A stretch of DNA of 64,000 bases from Aureisphaera sp963669405 (GTDB taxonomy: Bacteria; Bacteroidota; Bacteroidia; Flavobacteriales; Flavobacteriaceae): positions 3,082,470-3,146,469 of the forward strand of contig CAXXHF010000002.1 of NCBI GenBank assembly GCA_963669405.2, given 5' to 3'. This document shows positions 1-9,133 of the stretch, piece by piece. Below the pieces are notes generated by a model. That model worked only from the letters and a program-made list of their open reading frames with translations. It was not told the origin of the DNA and did no database searches. The translations under genes and the position numbers were made by a program. Each line of letters starts with the position of its first letter. Position 1 is the stretch's first letter.

Positions 1-1033
1 TGGGTTCTTCGCCTTCCTGGCCTAGTTTAAACATTCGTGCACGGTAGAATCCTTTAATGACTCTGTTTTCCGGTTTTCCGGTAACCTGAAGGGTATCTGC
101 ATGCACATATACCGAATCCTGCTCTTGAAGGGTTACAGCAACTGCACGTTTGGTGATGAAAACTGAATCTTTTTCACGGAATACTTCGGCATAATGCCCT
201 CGGATAATACTTTTGTTTATGGTATCGAGTACTTTAATATTGTTGGTAGCAGAAGCAAAGCTTTTGTTTCGATCAAAATAGATGCTATCTCCGTACAAGG
301 TCTTGTTTTCGTAATCAATACGTGATTTTTTTACAAAATAACCTGTGTTTTCCCTAGTATCATAATATCCTCGTTCACAATATACCGTGCTGGTTTCACT
401 CTCAATAGTAGAAGCACCATATAAGTAGGCTCCCCCCGTTTCTGAATAGAAATCCAATTGGGGAGATTTTACCGTGTAATCTGGATTTTTTATAACTACG
501 TCTGATAAAAACTGGTATTTTTTGCTTTCTGCATAATAGCGACCTACCCAACTAGTCAGAGTACTTGCAGTATCTTGTACGGTGCCTCCGCTACGATAAT
601 AGGCCTGTTGCTTAACCCTGTCAAAATATAGTGTATCGGTACGTAAGGTGGTTTTGGGTTCTTTCAATACTACATCCCCGCTAGCAAAAGCGAAAGAGGT
701 ATTGCCATTGTATTCTGCATATTTGCTTTGCATGGAGACGGTATCTCCTTGGTTGATTTTTACATCGCCATATGCTTTTACAAAATTGTCTTTAAAGTAA
801 ACATAGGCCTGATTACACCACATTTCGACTCCTTCGTGTACAATGTATACCTGTCCGTCGCTATCCATGGTATAGATAATAGCGTCTGGAAATTCAGGTT
901 TTTTTTCGAAATATCCTGACTTTACAGATACCTGAGTGGTTTTGGTAGTATCCCTTTCAATGACATTGATTTGCCCATACATTGATGGAACGAGAAAAAC
1001 TGCCAAGAAAAATATGTAGAAAGCTTGTCTCAA
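1..1033 (-). CDS. LptA/OstA-like LPS transport protein (partial, 3' end beyond the window)
   Basis: The reverse strand is open from about 1033 to the left edge, so the C-terminus is missing. The frame begins with a signal-peptide-like stretch (RQAFYIFFLAVFLVPSMYGQ) and then a series of beta-rich repeats such as GDVKINQGDTVSMQSKYAEY and KTLYGDSIYFDRNKSFA. This layout is that of the OstA/LptA beta-jellyroll, which carries lipopolysaccharide across the periplasm. The start is chosen at TTG (1033-1031) because the first ATG lies inside the signal peptide. A TAnnTTTG promoter box sits 23 bases upstream, and a terminator separates the gene from purA, so it is probably transcribed on its own. Family assignment is firm; exact role (LptA-like bridge or a larger paralogue) is inferred. 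Confidence 0.8.
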   Translation of the reverse strand, partial: MRQAFYIFFLAVFLVPSMYGQINVIERDTTKTTQVSVKSGYFEKKPEFPDAIIYTMDSDGQVYIVHEGVEMWCNQAYVYFKDNFVKAYGDVKINQGDTVSMQSKYAEYNGNTSFAFASGDVVLKEPKTTLRTDTLYFDRVKQQAYYRSGGTVQDTASTLTSWVGRYYAESKKYQFLSDVVIKNPDYTVKSPQLDFYSETGGAYLYGASTIESETSTVYCERGYYDTRENTGYFVKKSRIDYENKTLYGDSIYFDRNKSFASATNNIKVLDTINKSIIRGHYAEVFREKDSVFITKRAVAVTLQEQDSVYVHADTLQVTGKPENRVIKGFYRARMFKLGQEGEEP

Positions 1034-1056
1034 AGAAGCAATGATAACGATTAAAG

Positions 1057-1064
1057 CAAAAATA
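1057..1064 (-). promoter_or_regulatory. Bacteroidota -7 box (TATTTTTG) for the OstA-like gene
   Basis: The reverse strand reads TATTTTTG, an exact match to the TAnnTTTG element. A TTTG at 1092-1089 could serve as the -33 element, although the spacer of 24 bases is slightly long. The predicted transcript would have a leader of about 17 bases before the TTG start. Confidence 0.5.
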
Positions 1065-1092
1065 GGGTGCTAATGATATATTAAAAAACAAA

Positions 1093-1130
1093 TACAAATA
1101 AAAATGGCAATCTCAAGTAGACTGCCATTT
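1093..1130 (-). terminator. Intrinsic terminator after purA
   Basis: Arms AAATGGCA (1102-1109) and TGCCATTT (1123-1130) form a perfect 8-bp stem with a 13-base loop. On the reverse strand the stem is followed by TTTTTATTTG, and it begins just after the purA stop codon. Confidence 0.75.
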
Positions 1131-1137
1131 CTAATTA

Positions 1138-2409
1138 TTACCGTTTTATAGTTTGTGTTCGATCTGGACCTACCGAAACAATAGTGATGGGAATTTCCAA
1201 TTCTTTTTCCAAAAAGGCGATATAGGCATCCAATTCTTTTGGGAATTGAGATGCATCGGTCATTTTGGTAAGGTCTTCTTTCCATCCTTTCATTTCTGTG
1301 TAGACAGGAGTCACATTTTCAGCTTCAATATTGTATGGAAGGTGTTTTATGGTTTCTCCTTTGTATTGGTAAGCAGTACAAATCTTCAGGGTTTTGAATC
1401 CACTTAAAACATCTCCTTTCATCATCATTAACTGGGTAACTCCATTTACTTCACAAGTATATTTAAGAGCTACCAAATCTAACCAACCACAACGTCTGGG
1501 TCTTCCAGTAACGGCTCCAAATTCGTTACCTATTTTGGCCATTTTATCTCCGGTTTCATCAAACAATTCGGTAGGGAAGGGGCCAGAACCAACACGGGTA
1601 GTATAGGCTTTAAAGATTCCGTAGACTTCTTTTATCTTGCCTGGAGCAATACCTAATCCAGTACAGGCACCAGCTGCTGTTGTGTTGGAAGAGGTTACAA
1701 ATGGATAGGTTCCAAAGTCGATATCAAGAAGAGAGCCCTGGGCTCCTTCTGCGAGGATGGTTTTTCCATCACGCAATGACTTTCGAAGATATTCTTCACT
1801 ATCAATGAAAGTTAGTGTTTTCAATACTTCAATGGATTCGAAGAATTCCGCTTCCATTTCAGCCAAATCGTATTGTATATCTACATTGTAAAAATCGATC
1901 ATCCCCTCATGCTTATTAGAGAGGGATCGGTATTTTTCTTTCCAGCCGTCCAGTTCAATATCTCCAACCCGGATACCGTTTCGGCCTGTTTTGTCCATAT
2001 ATGTTGGGCCAATACCTTTAAGTGTTGATCCAATTTTGGCTTTTCCCTTAGAAGCTTCACTGGCAGCGTCCAGCAAGCGATGGGTAGGTAAAATGAGATG
2101 TGCTTTTCTGGAAATAATAAGTTTGGATCTATAATCGATATCAAATTTGTTGAGTCCTTCCAATTCCTTGGCAAAAACAACGGGATCTATTACGACACCA
2201 TTTCCAATTACGTTAATTGATTTTTCATGAAAGATACCTGAAGGGATGGTGCGAAGCACATGCTTAATGCCATCAAATTCCAATGTGTGTCCTGCATTAG
2301 GACCTCCTTGAAAACGAGCAACGATATCATAATTTTGGGTAAGAACATCGACTATTTTTCCTTTTCCTTCATCTCCCCATTGTAGTCCTAGTAGTAAGTC
2401 TACTGCCAT
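1138..2409 (-). CDS. purA: Adenylosuccinate synthase PurA
   Basis: This is the cytoplasmic enzyme that joins IMP and aspartate using GTP, the first committed step to AMP. The protein of 423 residues has the usual length. The GTP-binding loop WGDEGKGK is at residues 11-18, with the catalytic Asp13, and the catalytic His41 is in the GGPNAGH motif. The IMP-binding region KIGSTLKGIGPTYMDK and the C-terminal SVGPDRTQTI motif are present. It follows the Fur-type gene by 6 bases in the same direction, so the two are probably cotranscribed from the promoter at 2879-2886, with termination at 1093-1130. The neighbourhood rel-fur-purA is common in flavobacteria. Confidence 0.97.
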   Translation of the reverse strand: MAVDLLLGLQWGDEGKGKIVDVLTQNYDIVARFQGGPNAGHTLEFDGIKHVLRTIPSGIFHEKSINVIGNGVVIDPVVFAKELEGLNKFDIDYRSKLIISRKAHLILPTHRLLDAASEASKGKAKIGSTLKGIGPTYMDKTGRNGIRVGDIELDGWKEKYRSLSNKHEGMIDFYNVDIQYDLAEMEAEFFESIEVLKTLTFIDSEEYLRKSLRDGKTILAEGAQGSLLDIDFGTYPFVTSSNTTAAGACTGLGIAPGKIKEVYGIFKAYTTRVGSGPFPTELFDETGDKMAKIGNEFGAVTGRPRRCGWLDLVALKYTCEVNGVTQLMMMKGDVLSGFKTLKICTAYQYKGETIKHLPYNIEAENVTPVYTEMKGWKEDLTKMTDASQFPKELDAYIAFLEKELEIPITIVSVGPDRTQTIKR

Positions 2410-2415
2410 AAGTAT

Positions 2416-2871
2416 TTAAGTATTGGATTTTTTCCTGTGTCCGTAGAAGTACAGGGAATGGTTGGTTATTTCTATGTTGAAAACTTCTTCTATCGTTTTT
2501 TTGATACTTTGAATGCGAGGGTCGCAGAATTCTATTACTTCACCATTCTCCAAAATTACATGGTCGTGTTGTCGATCGAAATACGACTTTTCATAATGTG
2601 CTTGGTTTTGTCCAAATTGGTGTTTGCGTACCAATCCGCATTCTAAAAGTAACTCTATGGTGTTGTATAAGGTAGCACGACTCACCCGATAGTTTTTATT
2701 TTTCATGTTGATATAAAGGGACTCTATATCAAAATGATCATCGTGGTCGTAAATCTCTTGTAGAATGGCGTAGCGCTCTGGGGTTTTGCGGTGTCCATTT
2801 TCCTCAAGGAACCCCGTGAACACATTCTTTACAATTGCCTGATTATTTTGCTCTGTTGTTGCACTCATCAC
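2416..2871 (-). CDS. Fur-family transcriptional repressor
   Basis: A 151-residue protein with the Fur winged helix (VSRATLYNTIELL, about residues 63-75) and the metal-site region around His102-Asp103-His104 (QHDHVILENGEVIEF). Fur-like proteins repress metal or peroxide genes when loaded with metal. The two CxxC pairs that hold structural zinc in classical Fur are absent; only Cys78 and Cys116 occur. The regulated metal therefore cannot be named. Two start codons are adjacent, GTG at 2871 and ATG at 2868; the promoter box at 2879-2886 implies a transcript starting almost at either codon, and ATG may be the real start. Confidence 0.85.
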   Translation of the reverse strand: MMSATTEQNNQAIVKNVFTGFLEENGHRKTPERYAILQEIYDHDDHFDIESLYINMKNKNYRVSRATLYNTIELLLECGLVRKHQFGQNQAHYEKSYFDRQHDHVILENGEVIEFCDPRIQSIKKTIEEVFNIEITNHSLYFYGHRKKSNT

Positions 2872-2878
2872 AAAGGGG

Positions 2879-2886
2879 CAAAGTTA
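2879..2886 (-). promoter_or_regulatory. -7 box (TAACTTTG) for fur-purA, nearly leaderless
   Basis: The reverse strand reads TAACTTTG, an exact TAnnTTTG match that ends 7 bases before the GTG and 10 before the ATG of the Fur-type gene. Transcription should begin at or within a few bases of the start codon. Confidence 0.55.
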
Positions 2887-2892
2887 CTGAAA

Positions 2893-5097
2893 TTAAAGTC
2901 GTGAAACTTTATCTATCCCGTTTATTTTTTTAATGTTTTTAACCAAATTATCAAGAATGGATTTGTTTTTTACTACAACAATGATTTTTCCCGAAAAGGT
3001 GCCTCCATCAGTATCAAAATGAACACTTTTCATGTCAATATGGAGGTTGTTGGATATAACTCGTGTTACTTCGTTTACCAAACCAATGGTGTCTATTCCT
3101 GTTATGAGTAGTTCTGCTTGAAACTCTTGTTGTGTAGAGTCAATCCATTTGGCTTGCATGATTCGGTACCCATAATTGCTTTGCAATTGTAAGGCATTGG
3201 GGCAGTTTTTCTTGTGAACTTTAATCCCTTCGTTTACGGTAGTAAAACCAAATACGTCATCACCGGGGATAGGATTACAACAATTAGCCATTTTATAATC
3301 CAAGTGCTGTTCATCTTTACCAAATACGAGCTGATCGTATTTAACGGTAATCTCATCCTTGTTAACATCTTCTGGTGTCTGAGGTCTTCGGATTCTATTC
3401 TTAAAGAAACTAATAAGCGCATTGTTTCTTGACGCTGCAAAATCTTTCAGTTTCTGGTTGTCTATAATCCCTGCACCTACACGATAAAAGAGATCTAAAC
3501 TGGTTTTTAACTTGAAGTATACAACTAGCTGATTGACGGTTTTTTCGTCTAAAGTAATTTTAAGCGATTTCAATTTTCGGGCAAGAACCACTTTTCCTTC
3601 GGCAGCAATCTGCTTCTGTTCTTCTTTAAGGGAAGATTTTATCTTAGAGCGTGCTTTACCTGTAGTCACATAATCCAACCAGTTGGCCGAAGGTTTGCTT
3701 TTTTCAGAAGTTATGATTTCTACCTGATCTCCGCTTTTTAGTTCATGGCTTAATGGAACCAATTTTCCATTTACTTTTGCACCGCGGGTATGTAGGCCTA
3801 CTTCTGTATGTACATGGAAACTAAAATCCAAGGCAGTTCCCCCTTTTGGTAAAGAGTATAAATCTCCTTTGGGAGAGAACACAAAAATTTCCTTGGCATA
3901 TAGATTGAGTTTGAATTCTTCTACAAAATCTACAGCATTGATCTCTGCATTTTCTAAAGTGACTTGGAGTTTGTTGAGCCAGTCATCCAGTCCTTGATCG
4001 TCTTTTTCGTCGTTTTTATATTTGTAGTGTGCAGCATATCCCTTCTCTGCTATTTCGTTCATTCGTTCACTGCGTATTTGCACTTCTACCCATCTTCCTT
4101 TAGGCCCCATTACTGTAATGTGCAAGGCTTCGTATCCTGTAGATTTGGGAGAAGAAATCCAATCTCTAAGTCTTATGGGATTAGGTCTAAAATGATCTGT
4201 TACGATGGAATAAATCTTCCAAGCCAAGAATTTTTCATCTTCAGGATCACTTTTATAAATGATTCGGACAGCAAATTTATCATATACTTCATCGAAGGAG
4301 ACACTTTGTGCAATCATTTTACGCCGAATGGAAAAAATGGATTTGGGTCGTCCTTTAATTTCGTAATTCAGCTTTTCACTATCCAGCGAATCCCTGATAA
4401 CTTTTGAAAAGGCTTCTATGTAGTCATCTTGGTCTTCTTTGCTTTCCTTTATTTTGCCCAGAATGTCTTGATATACTTCTGGCTCTGTATATTTCAAGCC
4501 AAGGTCTTCTAGTTCGGTTTTAATATTATAGAGGCCAATACGGTGTGCCAACGGCGCATAAATGTAGAGTGTTTCGGAAGCAATCTTTACTTGTTTGTGT
4601 GCAGGCATAGAATCCATGGTCTGCATATTATGCAAGCGATCTGCAATTTTTATGATAATCACCCGAATGTCTTCATTCAGAGTCAAAAGCATTTTTCGGA
4701 AGTTCTCTGCTTGTAGTGACACATCACCATCGTATTCCATTGCAGAGATTTTGGTCAATCCGTCTACAATTCTGGCAACAGTTTCTCCAAACATTTGCTC
4801 CAAATCTACCAAGGTATATTCGGTGTCTTCTACGACATCATGAAGTAGGGCAGCAGCAATAGAGGTAGCATCCAAGCCAATTTCGGACGCCACAATTTTG
4901 GCCACAGCAATAGGGTGGAAGATATATGCTTCGCCACTTTTACGCCGTTGATCCTTATGTGCATCCACAGCTACATCAAATGCAGACCGAATTAGTTTTT
5001 TGTCGGCCGCAGATAAGGTGCGGTAGCTAATCTTAAGCAGCTCCTTGTATTGCTTGGCAATCTCTTTGTTCTCAGCTTCAATTAATGCCTCAGTCAT
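2893..5097 (-). CDS. spoT: Bifunctional (p)ppGpp synthetase/hydrolase (Rel/SpoT)
   Basis: This 734-residue enzyme makes and degrades the alarmone (p)ppGpp in the stringent response. The hydrolase HD domain has His61, His86-Asp87 (ALLHDVVEDT) and Asp153 (IADRLHNM), all intact. The synthetase domain shows GRPKSIFSIRRK (239-250) and STGYEALHITV (309-319). A TGS domain follows near residues 395-455 and an ACT domain forms the C-terminus. Both catalytic halves look functional. It is the only long Rel homologue in the window and lies upstream of the Fur-type gene in the same direction, 21 bases apart. The symbol spoT is used for the bifunctional type; rel would be equally valid. Confidence 0.95.
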   Translation of the reverse strand: MTEALIEAENKEIAKQYKELLKISYRTLSAADKKLIRSAFDVAVDAHKDQRRKSGEAYIFHPIAVAKIVASEIGLDATSIAAALLHDVVEDTEYTLVDLEQMFGETVARIVDGLTKISAMEYDGDVSLQAENFRKMLLTLNEDIRVIIIKIADRLHNMQTMDSMPAHKQVKIASETLYIYAPLAHRIGLYNIKTELEDLGLKYTEPEVYQDILGKIKESKEDQDDYIEAFSKVIRDSLDSEKLNYEIKGRPKSIFSIRRKMIAQSVSFDEVYDKFAVRIIYKSDPEDEKFLAWKIYSIVTDHFRPNPIRLRDWISSPKSTGYEALHITVMGPKGRWVEVQIRSERMNEIAEKGYAAHYKYKNDEKDDQGLDDWLNKLQVTLENAEINAVDFVEEFKLNLYAKEIFVFSPKGDLYSLPKGGTALDFSFHVHTEVGLHTRGAKVNGKLVPLSHELKSGDQVEIITSEKSKPSANWLDYVTTGKARSKIKSSLKEEQKQIAAEGKVVLARKLKSLKITLDEKTVNQLVVYFKLKTSLDLFYRVGAGIIDNQKLKDFAASRNNALISFFKNRIRRPQTPEDVNKDEITVKYDQLVFGKDEQHLDYKMANCCNPIPGDDVFGFTTVNEGIKVHKKNCPNALQLQSNYGYRIMQAKWIDSTQQEFQAELLITGIDTIGLVNEVTRVISNNLHIDMKSVHFDTDGGTFSGKIIVVVKNKSILDNLVKNIKKINGIDKVSRL

Positions 5098-5191
5098 ATA
5101 TTAAAAATAAACAATTGCATACTAATGAACAACAAAAAATGTGCTAGAAATGTTTTATGCTGTATTACAAAAGTTTAAATCAAAATATGAA

Positions 5192-6427
5192 TCACTCTTG
5201 CAATAAGTTCCTAAATCGTTGTAACAGAGTTGGGTGGGAATAATGTACAAAAACGTAGGCTGGGTGTGGTGTGAGATTACTTAAGCTGTTTTTAGATAGT
5301 TTTTTCAATGCCGAAATTAACGGTGGAGCCGCATACGTCATTTTGGCATAGTCATCTGCCTGATATTCAAACTTTCTAGACAGGTAATTCATTAACAGAC
5401 CAGTAATTTCGGAAATGGGTGTATACAAAATTCCAAAGGCTACCAATCCAATGTGAAAAGTAGCTTTAGAGACTCCTAGTGCTTGACTTAAGACATCACT
5501 TCCTATAAATAGAGACAATAGCCAAAAGGTAAAACCAGTGATAAGAATTGTTGCTGTAAGATTGTAAATAATATGTTTGCGCTTGTAGTGCCCTACTTCA
5601 TGAGCTAAGACAGCAACGATTTCTTCTTTATCCAAATCGTTAATCAGTGTATCGTAAAGGGTAATTCTTTTTTCCCTTCCAAAGCCTGAAAAATAAGCAT
5701 TAGCCTTGGTGCTTCTTTTAGAACCATCTATTACAAATATATTTTTGAGACTGAACCCTATTTGAGAAGCATAGTCTTCTATTTGTTCACGAAGATCTCC
5801 TGTTTCCAATGGAGTTTGTTTGTTGAATAACGGGACAATAAGCCGTGCATAAAACATATTCATAAACACAGAGAAGAGGGTAACAATACCCCAAGCATAT
5901 ACCCAGAAATAAGCTCCTGTTTTCTGATAGAACCAAATGATGAGTGCTAGTAGCCCACCTCCTATGATAGCTCCCATAATCCATCCTTTAAATTTATCTA
6001 AAACAAAAGTTTTAAGCGTAGTCTTGTTGAATCCGAATTTTTCCTCAATTACAAAAGTGTTGTAATATGAAAAAGGAGTGCTTAATATATCACCAAGCAA
6101 CATGATGATGCCAAAAAACAGAAGGGCAACCACAATTCCATTATCAGAAAAACCACGGGCCAATTGGTCTATATAGGCAAATCCATCAAAGAAAAAAAAT
6201 AGTAAAGTAGCTACTAAAGAAACCGAAGAGGTAAGTAATGCAAATCGATATTTTTCTTTTTTATAGCGTTGTGATTTTTCATATGCTTCACTATCATATA
6301 CATCACTGAGTTCGTTGGGTACTTTATCTGTAAATCGGTTGGCATTGAGGGCATCTAATACTTTATCGATGATGAAATTAACTACTAAAATGCCAATTAG
6401 AATGTAAAATAGGATTTCTGGGGTCAT
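5192..6427 (-). CDS. M48 family zinc metalloprotease (Ste24-like CAAX protease type)
   Basis: A 411-residue integral membrane protein with several hydrophobic segments (near residues 5-22, 62-80, 98-115, 150-165, 172-195, then two more after the active site). The zinc motif HEVGH is at residues 276-280, and the downstream glutamate ligand lies in the YQADDYAKM segment. This architecture is that of Ste24/CAAX prenyl protease 1 homologues, which in bacteria act on membrane or lipid-associated proteins; the natural substrate is unknown. It lies 14 bases after the RNA methyltransferase gene in the same direction, so the two likely share the promoter at 7253-7260. Confidence 0.9.
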   Translation of the reverse strand: MTPEILFYILIGILVVNFIIDKVLDALNANRFTDKVPNELSDVYDSEAYEKSQRYKKEKYRFALLTSSVSLVATLLFFFFDGFAYIDQLARGFSDNGIVVALLFFGIIMLLGDILSTPFSYYNTFVIEEKFGFNKTTLKTFVLDKFKGWIMGAIIGGGLLALIIWFYQKTGAYFWVYAWGIVTLFSVFMNMFYARLIVPLFNKQTPLETGDLREQIEDYASQIGFSLKNIFVIDGSKRSTKANAYFSGFGREKRITLYDTLINDLDKEEIVAVLAHEVGHYKRKHIIYNLTATILITGFTFWLLSLFIGSDVLSQALGVSKATFHIGLVAFGILYTPISEITGLLMNYLSRKFEYQADDYAKMTYAAPPLISALKKLSKNSLSNLTPHPAYVFVHYSHPTLLQRFRNLLQE

Positions 6428-6441
6428 GTATTAGGATGAAA

Positions 6442-7278
6442 TTATAAAAATTGTCGCTGTCTTTTGGCTTCAAAGATAAGAATTCCAGCTGCCACCGAAA
6501 CGTTCATAGAATCTATGGCACCTTGCATGGGAATGATAATATTTTGAGTGCTGGCAATACGCCAAGCTTCTGAAAGTCCGTTTGCTTCTGTACCAACAAC
6601 TATGGCCGATGCTTTCGTGTAATCGATCGTGTGGTAAGGTACTGCCTCTTGGAGGATAGCACTGTAAATGGCAATGTTTTGGTCTTTGATGTAATTGATA
6701 ATCTCTTCTGTGGTTCCTGTTGCAATTTTATTTGTAAAAACACAACCTACACTACTACGTAGAATATTTGGATTGTATAGATCTGTTTTGGGGTTGGCAA
6801 TAATGACAGCATCTACATTAGCGGCATCGGCTGTACGCAGAAGGGCTCCAATATTACCAGGTTTTTCAGGGGCTTCAGCTACTAGAATCAGCGGATTTTC
6901 ATTTGAAAAAGATAGTTTTTGAAGCCGAAGGTCTTTCGTTTTAGCAATGGCAATTACGCCCTCTGTAGAATCACGATATGCCAGTTTTTGATATACTTCC
7001 TTAGAAATTTGAATACACTCCGAGTGATCCTCTAGACGATCCGTGAGTATTTCCAAGGCCAAATATCCAATGATATCTGTACAGTACAGCAACGTTTCGA
7101 TGGAATATCCTCCAGAAAGGGCCAATTGTATTTCGCGCTGCCCTTCAACCACAAACAACCCTTGTTTCTTGCGTTCTCGGGATTTTTCCGAAAGCTGGAT
7201 TATTTGTTTTACCAAAGGATTTTGAAGACTGGAAATAGACTTATTCACAACGCAAAGATAACCTTTTGTAGATTTCAA
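6442..7278 (-). CDS. SpoU/TrmH-type RNA 2'-O-ribose methyltransferase
   Basis: A SPOUT-fold methyltransferase that transfers a methyl group from S-adenosylmethionine to a ribose of rRNA or tRNA. Numbered from the longest frame, motif 1 is EKPGNIGALLRTADA (about 138-152), motif 2 IVVGTEANGLS (226-236) and motif 3 PMQGAIDSMNVSVAAG (250-265). An N-terminal substrate-binding domain holds FVVEGQREI. The longest frame begins at TTG (7278), but the -7 box TATCTTTG at 7253-7260 lies within it. The GTG at 7248-7246 is therefore the more likely start, giving 268 residues. Target nucleotide is not predictable; homologues include RlmB and TrmH. Confidence 0.88.
   Translation of the reverse strand: MKSTKGYLCVVNKSISSLQNPLVKQIIQLSEKSRERKKQGLFVVEGQREIQLALSGGYSIETLLYCTDIIGYLALEILTDRLEDHSECIQISKEVYQKLAYRDSTEGVIAIAKTKDLRLQKLSFSNENPLILVAEAPEKPGNIGALLRTADAANVDAVIIANPKTDLYNPNILRSSVGCVFTNKIATGTTEEIINYIKDQNIAIYSAILQEAVPYHTIDYTKASAIVVGTEANGLSEAWRIASTQNIIIPMQGAIDSMNVSVAAGILIFEAKRQRQFL
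7253..7260 (-). promoter_or_regulatory. -7 box (TATCTTTG) that decides the methyltransferase start
   Basis: The reverse strand reads TATCTTTG, 4 bases before GTG at 7248-7246. Transcription would begin about at this GTG, giving a leaderless message and excluding the TTG at 7278. Confidence 0.5.
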
Positions 7279-7353
7279 GATTTAAGAGTGTTTAGTAAGA
7301 CTTAACTTATTCAATAGGGCTATTTTAACTATCTTTCCGCAAAAATTGACGAG

Positions 7354-9132
7354 ATGACCAGAACTTTACTTTTTTGTGCCTTATTTATTTTTATAGGTAC
7401 TAATATTACTTGGGCCAATGATATTTTATGTCCTGTAGATTTGGGAGCTGATATAGATGCTTGCGAAGGACAAGTAATTCAATTAGATGGTACTGTTTCC
7501 GATTCGGGAGCAACCTACCAATGGCTTTTTGAAAGTCCTGTAGGATCGGGTACTTTCATTCCTTTTTCTCCACCAGAAATCAATCCTACCTTAGATGTTA
7601 CAACTGATGGGGTATATATGGTAGAGGTAATGACACCTTCAACAAGTTGTTCTGACACAGTCATGGTTACCTTTAATCCAGTACCTGTAGATACTGGTTT
7701 TTTTGAATTGGTACTTTGTGATGATACCATAAATGGAAGTACTTCTGATGATGAAATCAGCACCTTTGATCTTACTAGTATGGAAATTGAAATTACCGAT
7801 GGGGATGGAACACTTATGGTAATTTGGTATGAATCAGCTGCAGATGAATCGGCTGGTATTCCTATCGCAGATCCTACGCAATATCAAAATGTACTCAATC
7901 CGCAAACTATTCTCTACCGTGTGGTAAATACTTTAGGGTGCTACTATGTAAAGTCTTTCTTTTTATCGGTTTTACCTCTACCAACACCGGCAACACCAAC
8001 ACCTTTAATTGATTGTGATTTTGATGCAGATGGTTTTTCTGAGTTCGATTTGCATAGTAAGGATGTTGAAATTATTGACGGGGAACCTGATGTAAATGTA
8101 TTGTATTTTGAAACACTAATAAATGCCGAAATGGGTAATCCAATAGATGCTCTTGTAAGTCCTTATAACAATATCGTTCCTTTTTCTCAAACTGTGTATG
8201 CAAGAGTAACTCGAGACGTACCTCCAGCAATAGTGCCTTGCTATACTATTGTGGAACTAGAACTGCAAGCTGCCCCTGTTCCAGACGAACCCGATAGTAG
8301 CTTTATAAATCCACTCGTAGTGTCAGATACAGATGGTGATGGAATTGAAGCTTTTGATTTAACAATAAACGATGCGGCAGTTATAGGCATTCAGTCACCT
8401 TCTGACTTCGAACCTATTACGCACCATACAACATTAATAGATGCAGAGTTCGAACAAAACCCAATCTTAAATGCTGATAATTTTATAAGTTCCGGCCAGA
8501 CTATTTGGGTACGCTTAGAAAACTTAATCACGGGTTGTTATCGTATAACTCCTTTTGATATTGTGGTTGAAGGGATTATCCTAGCTCAGCAACCTGTAGA
8601 TGTCTTTATAAATGAGGGGGATGATAATGGACAAGCCATTTTTGATCTTACAACACAGGAAGCAGCCATGTTAGGATCCTTAGATCCCTTAGTGCACCAG
8701 TTTACCTATCACGTTAGTTTGAGCGATTCCAATAACAATGAAAATGCCATTGCCAATCCTATGGCCTATCAAAACATTGCCAATCCACAAACTATATATA
8801 TAAGACTTACTAACACGGACAATGGATTTTATGCATTGACTAATTTTCAAATAGAGACTGATGGTATTCTAGGGGTTGAATCTGTGCTTGAAAACTTAAT
8901 TGCATTGTATCCTAACCCAGTAAACAATGAAATTCATATTCAATCCAGTGAGGCACTCTCAAATTTAGAAATTCGTGTGTATGATATGAACGGTAGATTA
9001 CTTGTTTTTGAAACTGAAAGAGGAACAATAGATCACCATCGTTTGGATGTTTCCCAATTTTCTAATGGAATGTTTTGGATTGAAATTACCTCAAATGGAC
9101 AAAGACTAGTAAAACCTTTTGTAAAAGAATAA
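7354..9132 (+). CDS. Secreted T9SS cargo protein with repeated Ig-like modules
   Basis: A 592-residue protein with a signal peptide (cleavage near WA/ND at residue 21-22) and a type A T9SS sorting domain from about residue 516, with YPNPVNNEIHIQS and ending in KPFVKE. Between them lie about four modules of 80-100 residues that each contain FDLT or similar, a central YQN.xNPQT-like stretch and an IYxRxxN strand (for example YQNVLNPQTILYRVVN and YQNIANPQTIYIRLTN). Such modules occur in large gliding-associated surface proteins of flavobacteria. The protein is likely exported through T9SS and attached to the cell surface or released. No catalytic motif is seen. The near-consensus box TATCTTTC at 7330-7337 may be its promoter. 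Confidence 0.85.
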   Translation: MTRTLLFCALFIFIGTNITWANDILCPVDLGADIDACEGQVIQLDGTVSDSGATYQWLFESPVGSGTFIPFSPPEINPTLDVTTDGVYMVEVMTPSTSCSDTVMVTFNPVPVDTGFFELVLCDDTINGSTSDDEISTFDLTSMEIEITDGDGTLMVIWYESAADESAGIPIADPTQYQNVLNPQTILYRVVNTLGCYYVKSFFLSVLPLPTPATPTPLIDCDFDADGFSEFDLHSKDVEIIDGEPDVNVLYFETLINAEMGNPIDALVSPYNNIVPFSQTVYARVTRDVPPAIVPCYTIVELELQAAPVPDEPDSSFINPLVVSDTDGDGIEAFDLTINDAAVIGIQSPSDFEPITHHTTLIDAEFEQNPILNADNFISSGQTIWVRLENLITGCYRITPFDIVVEGIILAQQPVDVFINEGDDNGQAIFDLTTQEAAMLGSLDPLVHQFTYHVSLSDSNNNENAIANPMAYQNIANPQTIYIRLTNTDNGFYALTNFQIETDGILGVESVLENLIALYPNPVNNEIHIQSSEALSNLEIRVYDMNGRLLVFETERGTIDHHRLDVSQFSNGMFWIEITSNGQRLVKPFVKE

Positions 9133-9133
9133 G

